A stretch of 6,554 nt of DNA, taken from assembly GCA_900546645.1 (NCBI GenBank), contig URDR01000105.1:1-6554 (forward strand), read 5' to 3'. Numbering within the stretch: position 1 is the first letter of the stretch; every line of letters begins with the position of its first letter. Made by a program: the position numbers and the translations under genes. The stretch is from an uncultured Bacteroides sp. (lineage in GTDB: Bacteria > Bacteroidota > Bacteroidia > Bacteroidales > Bacteroidaceae). Positions 1 through 5,521 of the stretch are shown here, one piece after another. The notes under the pieces are model-generated. The model did no database searches, was not told the origin of the DNA, and was given only the letters and a program-made list of their open reading frames with translations.

Positions 1-2
1 AG

Positions 3-77
3 CACCATGCCGACATCATCAACTTGGTGAACAGCAATGCAAGACTTATAGAGCAGCGTATGGTTGCAACGACATGA
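3..77 (+). CDS. Possible C-terminal tail of an unidentified plus-strand gene
   Basis: An open frame enters from the left edge and gives 24 residues ending ARLIEQRMVATT before a TGA at 75-77. The composition is protein-like and hairpins follow the stop, which is where a gene end would be expected. It would converge on the minus-strand operon. The stretch is too short to identify a family. A minus-strand frame is also open across this interval, so the assignment is tentative. Confidence 0.35.
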   Translation, partial: HHADIINLVNSNARLIEQRMVATT

Positions 78-87
78 AATCCATAAG

Positions 88-114
88 GGCGGAGCGATGA
101 AAATTCGTTCCGCC
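88..114. terminator. Inverted repeat, possible terminator of the left-edge gene
   Basis: GGCGGAGCGA at 88-97 pairs with TCGTTCCGCC at 105-114 across a 7-base loop, with one G·T pair. It begins 11 bases after the stop at 77. It has no clean T-run, so if it terminates transcription it is not a canonical intrinsic terminator. Its right arm shares bases 112-114 with the next, stronger inverted repeat, so the two hairpins exclude each other. Confidence 0.4.
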
Positions 115-152
115 ACTTTCTTTCATGAGCCGAGGAGCGGAAAGAAAGTGGC
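112..152. repeat. Perfect 13-bp inverted repeat with 15-base loop
   Basis: GCCACTTTCTTTC at 112-124 is exactly matched by GAAAGAAAGTGGC at 140-152, with the loop at 125-139. The arms are purine- or pyrimidine-rich outside the GC ends. It lies in the convergent zone between the plus-strand stop at 77 and the minus-strand stop at 225. It may be a transcript-end hairpin or a DNA-level element; the sequence does not decide. Confidence 0.6.
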
Positions 153-193
153 AAAGAACCGTTTTTCCTTATCTGCGATGCTTGCAGAATAAC

Positions 194-226
194 AAAGGAC
201 AGCCCAAATCAAAAGGACTGTCCTTT
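194..226. terminator. Hairpin at the 3' end of the minus-strand operon
   Basis: AAAGGACAG at 194-202 pairs perfectly with CTGTCCTTT at 218-226. A competing small palindrome, AAAGGAC-T-GTCCTTT, is nested at the right arm (212-226). The minus-strand stop at 225-227 sits in the arm, so the hairpin closes right after the last readable frame. It could act in both directions between converging genes. Confidence 0.5.
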
Positions 227-374
227 ATTCATAAATCGTTTTTTTCTGTTCCTTGGGAGATAGTCCCATCTGGCGATTGACACTTTTGCTTACTAATGCG
301 GCATGATGCCGTCCTGTGGATTCAGTGGCAAGCTGAGATTTTAGCCGTAGTCTTTCTTTTTCATTGGCGTACTC
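225..374 (-). pseudogene. Start-less 49-codon open frame, possible gene remnant
   Basis: Directly downstream of the second DUF3408 gene, a frame reads from just after a TAA at 375-377 to a TAA at 225-227. It has protein-like composition, with a charged start (ANEKERLRLK) and the end MGLSPKEQKKTIYE. It has no ATG, GTG or TTG before the methionine at residue 36. An out-of-frame ATG at 363-361 would join it if one base were lost, which suggests a frameshifted small gene. I do not recognise a family. In CTnDOT-like elements the genes traE and traF are usually expected about here, and this frame resembles neither. It could also be a chance open frame. Confidence 0.3.
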
Positions 375-385
375 TTAATTTATTG

Positions 386-889
386 TCAGAGGCGATACGA
401 CTTGAGACCTTCATCGAATGCAGCCTTGATTTCGGCTGCATAGGCATTGAAGTGTTCGTTGATGATGTTATCCACATAACTTGCAATGGAAATCTTTCCC
501 TTGCCTACGATACTGACAAATTTAGTCACACGCTCATGAATGTCCTCGCTGATGCCAACATGTCTGCCGTATCTTGCGGTAAAACCTGCATTTGCCATGA
601 ACTTACCGACATACTGCTCAGCACGCTCTTTCTCCATTCTGTCGATTGGCTCAAATTCACCCACATCATTATTCTCATATGCTGCATCTTCATCAAAACA
701 CTCCTCCTTGTCGGAAATAGTTAACGATGTACGGTCTTGAAATGTCTCTTCAAGACAAGCGTCAATCTGTTTCCCAGCTTCCTCCATTGTCTCTTCATAA
801 TTTCTCATGAAAGCCTCATACAACTCCTTGGCATCTGTCGAAGTGAGTTGTCCTTTACCACAGTTTTTTGTTTTGTCTGCCATAATCAT
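386..889 (-). CDS. DUF3408 ribbon-helix-helix protein (TraC/TraD-like)
   Basis: This 167-residue cytoplasmic protein is the last intact gene of the minus-strand cluster. The C-terminal half (about 109-146) has a ribbon-helix-helix pattern: a short strand (RHVGIS), a helix (EDIHERVTKFVSIVG), a turn (KGKIS), and a second helix (IASYVDNIINEHF). It aligns clearly with residues 90-128 of the DUF3408 protein encoded at 1819-2265, so the two are paralogues. The N-terminal half is acidic and probably disordered. Residues 24-33 (YEAFMRNYEE) also resemble a segment of the DUF4122-like protein encoded upstream. DUF3408 proteins are typical of Bacteroidota conjugative transposons beside a ParA gene. DNA binding is inferred from the fold. 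An ATG at 883, in the third codon, is an alternative start. The gene lies 76 bases after the preceding one. Confidence 0.85.
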   Translation of the reverse strand: MIMADKTKNCGKGQLTSTDAKELYEAFMRNYEETMEEAGKQIDACLEETFQDRTSLTISDKEECFDEDAAYENNDVGEFEPIDRMEKERAEQYVGKFMANAGFTARYGRHVGISEDIHERVTKFVSIVGKGKISIASYVDNIINEHFNAYAAEIKAAFDEGLKSYRL

Positions 890-895
890 TCTTTT

Positions 896-909
896 AATTG
901 TTATACAAA
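896..909. repeat. 14-base repeat, copy 1
   Basis: AATTGTTATACAAA is identical to 1148-1161. On the minus strand it reads TTTGTATAACAATT and lies just upstream of the start at 889. The surrounding leader is also partly conserved. Confidence 0.6.
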
Positions 910-965
910 TTCTCTGCTATTGAAATACTTGTTGACTATTGAAAATCCAACCTCAACAGTTTTTG

Positions 966-1133
966 TCAGATACCTGACATATGCAATTCCATCAACGCAT
1001 CTATTTTGCGTTTAATAATCTTTGAGCGTTCTGCGATTTCAGCTTGTAACTTTTCGCTGTCCATTTCCGAGAATATTTTGCCCACATGTGCAAATCTATC
1101 CTTTGTTGCATTGTTTTCTTCTGTTCTTTCCAT
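966..1133 (-). CDS. Small 55-residue protein, DUF4122-tail-like
   Basis: A 55-residue charged, helical protein starting MERTEENNATK. I chose the ATG at 1133 because AAGGAG lies five bases upstream; the in-frame ATG at 1160 lacks such a site and would overlap the preceding gene. Residues 16-44 match residues 150-178 of the protein encoded at 1153-1803: both read H-x-G-K-[IV]-F-x-E-M-D, followed by a shared E, S, K and I. It therefore looks like a free-standing copy of that protein's C-terminal module. No signal peptide or membrane segment is visible. The function is unknown; it may bind the same partner as its larger neighbour. The start lies 19 bases after the neighbour's stop, so the two are probably translated from one transcript. 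Confidence 0.65.
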   Translation of the reverse strand: MERTEENNATKDRFAHVGKIFSEMDSEKLQAEIAERSKIIKRKIDALMELHMSGI

Positions 1134-1147
1134 AATTCTCCTTATTA

Positions 1148-1161
1148 AATTGTTATACAAA
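1148..1161. repeat. 14-base repeat, copy 2
   Basis: Identical to 896-909. On the minus strand it contains the last codons and the TAA stop (1153-1155) of the DUF4122-like gene, then leads into the ribosome binding site of the 55-residue gene. Confidence 0.6.
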
Positions 1162-1803
1162 GTCGAGGATATTGAAGTCCTCTATACTGTCTGGCACCTT
1201 AAACTCTTTCTTTGGCTTGGAAATCTCTACAATCTTATGAGTTTGCAAGTAGAAGGTGACGTAATCATGGATGTTCTTCTTGCACTCCTCGCTGTTCTCC
1301 ATGAATTTCTCATAGAATTGGTTGCCATCCATCTCATGGAAAACCTTGCCTGCATGTCTTTTCTCCTTGTCCGTTGCTTTCGGTGCCTTGACGGTATTCA
1401 CAGCTGCGTCAATGTCCTCAAAACTTGACCCTTTGGCTTGTGGCACATCGGCATCTCCCTCATTATCAGAATATTTCACACCAATATCTTCTATGCGAAC
1501 ATTCGTAAACACATCATCAAGCTGTTCGTCAGAAATCCGTGCCGTACTCTTTGGAGAATCGTCAAATGTCACGTCATTATCCGATACGGACATGGATTCT
1601 GTTTGTTTTTGTTCCGTTTCTTCTTTCTTCCGCAGTTGGGACACTTTGAAAAGACTTTTGCCTACAAGTGCCATCGGGTCGATAGGCGGTTTTTTCTCCT
1701 TTTCCTTGCCGTTCGCAACTTCAAGGAGCAACTTGTTGTAAAAATAGATAGTCCAAACATTGAATGCAGCCAAGACTATCAAGAATATAGTTTCCATTGT
1801 CAT
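1153..1803 (-). CDS. Membrane-anchored conjugative-transposon protein, DUF4122-like
   Basis: A 216-residue protein with one N-terminal hydrophobic helix (residues 5-21, IFLIVLAAFNVWTIYFY) followed by a long hydrophilic, acidic region, so it is probably tethered with its C-terminus in the cytoplasm. The internal motif SDEQLDDVFTNV (91-102) and the later AGKVFHEMDG (151-160) fit my memory of the DUF4122 family, which occurs beside DUF3408 genes in Bacteroidota conjugative transposons; this family call is from memory. Its role in transfer is not known. A gap of 15 bases separates it from the DUF3408 gene upstream, with AAAGGAA before the ATG at 1803. A second ATG two codons later is possible. 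The C-terminal segment (150-178) is echoed in the 55-residue protein encoded downstream. Confidence 0.75.
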   Translation of the reverse strand: MTMETIFLIVLAAFNVWTIYFYNKLLLEVANGKEKEKKPPIDPMALVGKSLFKVSQLRKKEETEQKQTESMSVSDNDVTFDDSPKSTARISDEQLDDVFTNVRIEDIGVKYSDNEGDADVPQAKGSSFEDIDAAVNTVKAPKATDKEKRHAGKVFHEMDGNQFYEKFMENSEECKKNIHDYVTFYLQTHKIVEISKPKKEFKVPDSIEDFNILDFV

Positions 1804-1818
1804 GCTTGTTCCTTTTTG

Positions 1819-2265
1819 TTACACATTCCAATCGTCAATCTCTTTTCTCAGCAAGCCGTTGATTTCTTCCTGGTTCTCTTCAAGATGTCTCTCAAGAATA
1901 AGGTCGATGTAACCACCGACTGTCAACTCATGCTTTGCGAGCACACTGACTATTCTTGAAATTCTCCTATGTATCTCACGGCTGATATAAACGCATTGAC
2001 GAGTCTTTATCTCGTTTCGCTTGAAGAATGCCGAATCGTAACTTTCCGAAGAAGCCTTGGGAGGCTTGCGTGAAATTGGCGACTTATCGGTCTGCGAGCA
2101 TTGGGACTTCCAGCCAACCTCTTCTTTCTCTTCGGTATCTTTCACTTGGGATTGGGAAGCTCCGTCAAGAATGGATGCCGTTGTCGTGCCAATCTTGCTC
2201 TTGCCAATAGAGGCAATGAGCAGATTTTCATCTATTGCGTCAGTGTTGATTTTTCTGCTTACCAT
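1819..2265 (-). CDS. traB: DUF3408 ribbon-helix-helix protein (TraB-like)
   Basis: A 148-residue protein encoded four bases after the ParA stop, so almost certainly co-translated with it. Residues 1-85 are polar, rich in S, K and E and probably disordered. Residues 88-128 form a ribbon-helix-helix pattern: strand TRQCVYIS, helix REIHRRISRIVSVLAKH, turn ELTV, helix GGYIDLILERHL. It is paralogous to the protein encoded at 386-889. This size and this position beside ParA match TraB of CTnDOT-type elements (DUF3408). A small RHH protein encoded directly after a ParA gene is the arrangement of type Ib partition systems such as ParF/ParG, so it may be the centromere-binding partner of TraA, or an autoregulator of the operon. 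That role is inferred. Confidence 0.85.
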   Translation of the reverse strand: MVSRKINTDAIDENLLIASIGKSKIGTTTASILDGASQSQVKDTEEKEEVGWKSQCSQTDKSPISRKPPKASSESYDSAFFKRNEIKTRQCVYISREIHRRISRIVSVLAKHELTVGGYIDLILERHLEENQEEINGLLRKEIDDWNV

Positions 2266-2269
2266 AGGC

Positions 2270-3028
2270 TCATGTCTTTATGATTTCACAAATCTCGTCG
2301 GACAACTCCTTGATGCCACTCCCTCGCAACAGGTTTGGGTCTGATGGAAAGATGGTGGAACGGAACACTGCCTTTCTGTTCTCCGACAGCTCTCTTCTGA
2401 AACGTTTGCTGTCTGGCAGTCGTGTGTTGAGAACCGAATAGTCGAGAGACTTGAACATACCTTCATATACATCATACAAACTCGTGCGTTCTCGTTTGTC
2501 AACCATTGTCCAAAAGAAAGCAAGTTTCTTGGTGACCGACCAACCCTGTGTCAAAAAGTTGTCGTGGAACAACTGCATGAAGCTCATTGCGCTTTCTACA
2601 ACAAAGCGGTCTGCGCTGACGGGTACAAAGATGTAATCCATCTGAGACAAGGTCTTCATGACACCCTCACTTTTGATAGTCCCAGGCATGTCAAAGAAGA
2701 TGAAGTCAAGTTTAACCTCTGTTTCATTCAACACTGTCTCTGCGTCGTCAAGCGCATTGACAGCATTGCTTCTCGTTACGCTGAAGGACTTCTTGCCCAG
2801 CTTTTTGAAATGCTCACAGGCTTGCGCCTTGAAATAGTCGCTGCTTTTGATGAGTTCCAGTTCCTCGTCTCGCAGGTCTGCAAGGTTGTATTGTGGCTCG
2901 TCACAGTCTATGACCGCCACATTGTAACCCTTGACATTGTGAAAGTAGTTGGCTACAAGAGCCGTGATGGTGGACTTTCCTATTCCGCCTTTCTGTGTTG
3001 CGAACGCAACAAATCTTGTCTTACTCAT
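2270..3028 (-). CDS. traA: ParA/Soj-family ATPase, conjugative transfer protein TraA
   Basis: A 252-residue ParA/MinD-type ATPase. The deviant Walker A is KGGIGKST (13-20, with the signature lysine K13), the A' motif is VAVIDCDEPQ (37-46), and Walker B is FIFFDMPG (109-116). The full family length is present and no key residue is missing. There is no N-terminal helix-turn-helix, as in short ParF-like (type Ib) proteins. It is the first gene of the minus-strand cluster, followed after four bases by an RHH-type gene. In CTnDOT-like elements this gene is named traA. It may help to maintain the excised circle or position the transfer apparatus; neither role is shown by sequence alone. A TAnnTTTG -7 box lies about 54 bases upstream. 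Confidence 0.93.
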   Translation of the reverse strand: MSKTRFVAFATQKGGIGKSTITALVANYFHNVKGYNVAVIDCDEPQYNLADLRDEELELIKSSDYFKAQACEHFKKLGKKSFSVTRSNAVNALDDAETVLNETEVKLDFIFFDMPGTIKSEGVMKTLSQMDYIFVPVSADRFVVESAMSFMQLFHDNFLTQGWSVTKKLAFFWTMVDKRERTSLYDVYEGMFKSLDYSVLNTRLPDSKRFRRELSENRKAVFRSTIFPSDPNLLRGSGIKELSDEICEIIKT

Positions 3029-3081
3029 ATCGTTAACTTTTTAAATTGTTGATTACTCGTTTCTATGATTTCCTGCCAATT

Positions 3082-3089
3082 CAAAGATA
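3082..3089 (-). promoter_or_regulatory. Bacteroidota -7 promoter box for traA
   Basis: The minus strand reads TATCTTTG, an exact fit to the Bacteroidota -7 consensus TAnnTTTG. It lies about 53 bases before the traA start, which allows a leader of roughly 45 bases. I see no clear TTTG -33 element at the usual spacing, so this is a partial match. Confidence 0.45.
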
Positions 3090-3123
3090 TGAACACTTTG
3101 ATGTCCATGTCTATCGGTCATTG

Positions 3124-3136
3124 CTCCATTATGGAG
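3124..3136. promoter_or_regulatory. 13-base palindrome, possible operator
   Basis: CTCCAT and ATGGAG are perfect mirror arms around a single T at 3130. The site is 35-54 bases upstream of the proposed traA -7 box, where a regulator could bind. No partner is identified. Confidence 0.3.
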
Positions 3137-3171
3137 ACCTTGAACTGTTGCAATGCTTCATCATTTCCATA

Positions 3172-3211
3172 CGACAGTACGACAGTGAATCAGTAAGTCT
3201 GTACGTCAGTA
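3172..3211. repeat. Five tandem degenerate octamers upstream of traA (candidate centromere)
   Basis: The stretch divides into five head-to-tail 8-base units at 3172, 3180, 3188, 3196 and 3204. Four of the five end in GTA and the second in GTG; the core is CGNCAGTA, as in CGACAGTA and CGTCAGTA. The period is exact over 40 bases. An 11-base palindrome (CATCA-T-TGATG, 3215-3225) follows. Short direct repeats before a ParA gene that is linked to an RHH gene are typical of type Ib partition sites (heptads for Omega, iterons for ParG). Function here is inferred. Confidence 0.55.
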
Positions 3212-3524
3212 GCACATCATTGATGCAAGGCGATACTGCAATAATGACAGATTTATTCATTGCTACAAATGCTTGTTTCATCATATTTTCAAATCATTAG
3301 TTCGATGTTTACGGCTGCAAAGTAACAACGCTTTTTCCGAAAAACAATGGTTTTCAAATCCTGTGGCAGCATGTTGCCGATAGTTGCAGTGGTTGTCTGG
3401 GGTGCATCTGTTCCAAGGGCGCATTTTTAGCCGTAATTTTGCACCCGAAAGGCAAAGCAATGGATAAGCGCATCCATATCGTTCCGACAAGAACAAGGCT
3501 TGATGCTCCGCAAAGGACAGGATT

Positions 3525-3547
3525 TCCCGAACAGCTTCCATTCGGGA
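3525..3547. repeat. Inverted repeat in probable oriT region
   Basis: TCCCGAA (3525-3531) pairs perfectly with TTCGGGA (3541-3547) across nine bases. It is the leftmost of a series of hairpins leading up to mobA. Confidence 0.5.
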
Positions 3548-3598
3548 TGGGGACAGTTTCTTACGAAGGCTAACTCCAATCCACCCTAAGCGGATTTT

Positions 3599-3616
3599 TA
3601 TGTCCTCAAAGACATA
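3599..3616. repeat. Hairpin adjoining the oriT three-way junction
   Basis: TATGTC (3599-3604) pairs with GACATA (3611-3616) around a 6-base loop. Its last base is immediately followed by the first base of the larger fold at 3617, so the structures abut with no spacer. Confidence 0.55.
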
Positions 3617-3680
3617 GCAAGGTATGTTTTGAGTTACTCAAAACCTTTGGAGTTACTCTCCAAAGACCTTGCCCTGCCGG
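3617..3680. other. oriT: Probable origin of transfer: three-way-junction fold plus nic-like motif
   Basis: An outer stem, GCAAGGT (3617-3623) with ACCTTGC (3666-3672), encloses two perfect 8-bp hairpins. The first is GTTTTGAG/CTCAAAAC (3626-3633 and 3637-3644, loop TTA). The second is CTTTGGAG/CTCCAAAG (3645-3652 and 3658-3665, loop TTACT). Only two bases (3624-3625) are unpaired at the junction. Both hairpins share GAGTTACTC. Directly after the fold, CCCTGCCGG (3672-3680) resembles the IncP-type nic core ATCCTG|C of MOBP relaxases, which would put the nick between 3676 and 3677. The location, about 100 bases before mobA, is right for oriT. The structure is directly visible; the function and nick position are inferred. 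Confidence 0.6.
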
Positions 3681-3778
3681 GTTGGTAGCCTCTCCGAAGT
3701 CGGGCTCCCCATGTTCCAATCTGACGATAGTTTGTGCAATTCCATTATTGCCGCATGTACCACTTAATCCATTTTAAT

Positions 3779-4198
3779 ATGAACACAGAAAGAAAACGAG
3801 GGGGACGAATCCCCAAACTGAACTCGAAGTCGCACCATGTGATGCTTCGGTTCGACGATGACGAGTGGATGAAATTCCTCGTCATGTATGAGCAGACTGA
3901 TGTGAAGGCAAAGGCTGTCTTTGCCAAGGCACGCATCTTCGGCGAGCCGTTCAAGGTGCTGCGCGAGGACAAGACATTGGTGGAATACTACACCAAGCTT
4001 TCTTCTTTTCACTCGCAGTATCGAATGATTGGCAACAACTACAACCAGGTTGTCAAGGAACTCCGTTGTCATTTCTCAGAGAAAAAGGCGATGGCTTTGC
4101 TCTATAAGCTGGAGAACTGCACCAGGGAACTGGTCTCTCTTACCCGTGAGATTGTTGAACTAACCCGTAAGTTTGAGGATAGATGGTCGCAAAGATAA
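3779..4198 (+). CDS. mobA: Mobilisation protein MobA (relaxosome accessory, RHH-type)
   Basis: A 139-residue basic protein, the usual size of MobA in CTnDOT/CTn341-type elements. I chose the ATG at 3779 (MNTERKRGGR) because the 15 extra residues possible from 3734 look non-coding and overlap likely regulatory DNA. After a basic N-terminus, residues 20-56 look like a ribbon-helix-helix (strand HHVMLRF, then two helices). The segment IGNNYNQVVKELR (84-96) matches the IGNNxNQ signature of relaxosome accessory (MobC-type) proteins. Residues 101-135 form a long charged helix, possibly a coiled coil. It probably binds oriT just upstream and positions the relaxase. It overlaps mobB by 16 bases, which implies translational coupling. 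Confidence 0.88.
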   Translation: MNTERKRGGRIPKLNSKSHHVMLRFDDDEWMKFLVMYEQTDVKAKAVFAKARIFGEPFKVLREDKTLVEYYTKLSSFHSQYRMIGNNYNQVVKELRCHFSEKKAMALLYKLENCTRELVSLTREIVELTRKFEDRWSQR

Positions 4199-5436
4199 GT
4201 TTCGGAAGTTCATTGTATGGCGCACTGGCATACAATGGTGAGAAAATTAACAAGGAAGAGGGAAAGCTCTTGGCAACGAACAAGATCTTCGATGATTGTT
4301 CGGGAAAGACGAGCATCACCAATGCCTTGCGTGATTTCCAGCGATACCTTTCTCCGCATATCAGAACAGAGAAGCCTGTCGTGCATATCTCCCTGAATCC
4401 GCATCCTGATGATGTGCTGACGGATATGGAGATGGAGAACATCGCACGGGAATACTTGGAGCGCATGGGATATGGCAACCAGCCATACATGGTTTACAAG
4501 CATGAGGACATTGACCGTCACCACATGCACATCGTGACCATCCGAGTGGATGAAAACGGCAAGTGTTTGGATAGCCGATACAACTACCATAGGAGCAAGG
4601 CTATCACCCGTGACTTGGAGGAGAAGTACAATCTCCACAAGGCAGACCGCAAGCAACGCCAGGCAGACAATCCACTCCGCAAGGTGGATATAAGCCAAGG
4701 CAATGTGAAAAAGCAGGTTGCCAATACCGTAAAATCTCTCTGCGCTACCTACAGGTTCCAGTCCTTAGGCGAATACCGTGCACTTCTTTCCTTATATAAT
4801 ATATCCTTGGAGGAGGTCAGAGGCGAAGTTGGCGGTCGTGAGTATCATGGTTTCGTCTATTCTGCCACTAACGGACATGGCAATAAGGTAGGAAATCCTT
4901 TCAAGGCTTCAAAAATTGACAGGTCTGTCGGTGCGGAGGCGATAGAAAAGCGGTTCGCTTATTCTGCCAAGAAGTTTAGGGAGGACAAAAAACTCTCCGA
5001 GATGACCCGTCATAGCGTGGAAGCAGTCTTGAAGCAGACGTACCATAAGGATAAGTTCATAGAACTGCTGAAAGCTAAGGGCATTGATGTTGTTTTCCGC
5101 CATACAGCTGACGGCCGTATCTACGGAGCAACATTCATTGACCACCGCACCCAAAGCGTGTTCAATGGTTCAAGGCTTGGAAAGAATCTTTCTGCCAATG
5201 CCATTCAGGAGCACTTCTCCTTGCATTACGAGAATGAGCAACCGATACCGCTTACCATTCCAACGGAAGATGGCGTTGTCTTGGAGAAGGAACTTCAAAG
5301 CTCAGGATTGTTCGACGAGTACGGCAGCGGTCTTGGACTTATGTCTGGAGGAGGTTCATCAAATGAGGCACAGGAAGCAGCATTCGACAGAGAACTACGC
5401 AGAAAGAAAAAGAAGCGCAAAGGGCGAAGCCTTTAG
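4183..5436 (+). CDS. mobB: Relaxase MobB (MOBP-type mobilisation nuclease)
   Basis: A 417-residue relaxase that would nick one strand at oriT and stay covalently bound to its 5' end. The N-terminal relaxase domain (about 1-165) has candidate catalytic tyrosines Y12 and Y17, the HISLNPHPDD segment (68-77), and the metal-binding motif III, HEDIDRHHMHIV (107-118), with H107, H114 and H116. The middle region (about 170-370) is not assigned to a domain. The C-terminus is strongly basic (RRKKKKRKGR near 406-415), suited to DNA contact. Length and motifs are intact. It overlaps mobA and is followed 85 bases later by the mobC remnant. Confidence 0.93.
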   Translation: MVAKISFGSSLYGALAYNGEKINKEEGKLLATNKIFDDCSGKTSITNALRDFQRYLSPHIRTEKPVVHISLNPHPDDVLTDMEMENIAREYLERMGYGNQPYMVYKHEDIDRHHMHIVTIRVDENGKCLDSRYNYHRSKAITRDLEEKYNLHKADRKQRQADNPLRKVDISQGNVKKQVANTVKSLCATYRFQSLGEYRALLSLYNISLEEVRGEVGGREYHGFVYSATNGHGNKVGNPFKASKIDRSVGAEAIEKRFAYSAKKFREDKKLSEMTRHSVEAVLKQTYHKDKFIELLKAKGIDVVFRHTADGRIYGATFIDHRTQSVFNGSRLGKNLSANAIQEHFSLHYENEQPIPLTIPTEDGVVLEKELQSSGLFDEYGSGLGLMSGGGSSNEAQEAAFDRELRRKKKKRKGRSL

Positions 5437-5451
5437 TTGTATCATCAAGAT

Positions 5452-5479
5452 TGGCTTTCTTGAACAATGGAGAAAGCCA
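5452..5479. repeat. 9-bp hairpin between mobB and mobC
   Basis: TGGCTTTCT (5452-5460) pairs perfectly with AGAAAGCCA (5471-5479) around a 10-base loop. It begins 16 bases after the mobB stop. There is no T-run afterwards, so it could be an attenuator or an mRNA stabiliser rather than a full terminator. Confidence 0.45.
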
Positions 5480-5521
5480 GCTTTATGTAAAATCAAAGTA
5501 TAACTTCAAAATAGAAAAACA

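Larger units (their letters stand above)
3029..3778. other. Divergent non-coding region holding promoter, iterons and probable oriT
   Basis: These 750 bases separate the traA and mobA clusters, and I see no convincing gene. The part near traA holds a -7 box, a palindrome and octamer repeats. The part near mobA holds closely packed inverted repeats and a nic-like motif. In between (3226-3524) I see only one long-range inverted repeat, GGGTGCA (3400-3406) with TGCACCC (3440-3446). Transfer origins of Bacteroides mobilisation regions usually lie just upstream of the mob genes, which fits this layout. Confidence 0.7.

Noticed and set aside
296..1428. Plus-strand open frames of 92-142 codons opposite the DUF3408 and DUF4122-like genes
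   Set aside because: They are Cys/Leu/Ile-rich antisense shadows of well-supported minus-strand genes.
3172..3211. A CRISPR array
   Set aside because: The units are contiguous 8-mers without spacers, and no cas genes are present.
3046..3300. An 84-codon plus-strand open frame across the octamer repeats
   Set aside because: Its unusual residues come from reading through the tandem repeats, and it overlaps the likely traA promoter region; there is no recognisable protein feature.
3281..3541. An 86-codon minus-strand open frame in the intergenic region
   Set aside because: It is rich in Cys, His and Arg, overlaps hairpins of the probable oriT region, and shows no domain or clear ribosome binding site. 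Any conservation is more likely due to cis-acting DNA.
3734..3778. An upstream ATG extending MobA by 15 residues
   Set aside because: The extension (rich in Cys, His and Tyr) is unlike the basic MobA start and lies in likely regulatory DNA; the ATG at 3779 gives the usual length.
4210..4698. A 162-codon minus-strand open frame inside mobB
   Set aside because: It is antisense to the relaxase domain with its HxD...HxH motif; the hydrophobic look results from reading the complementary strand.
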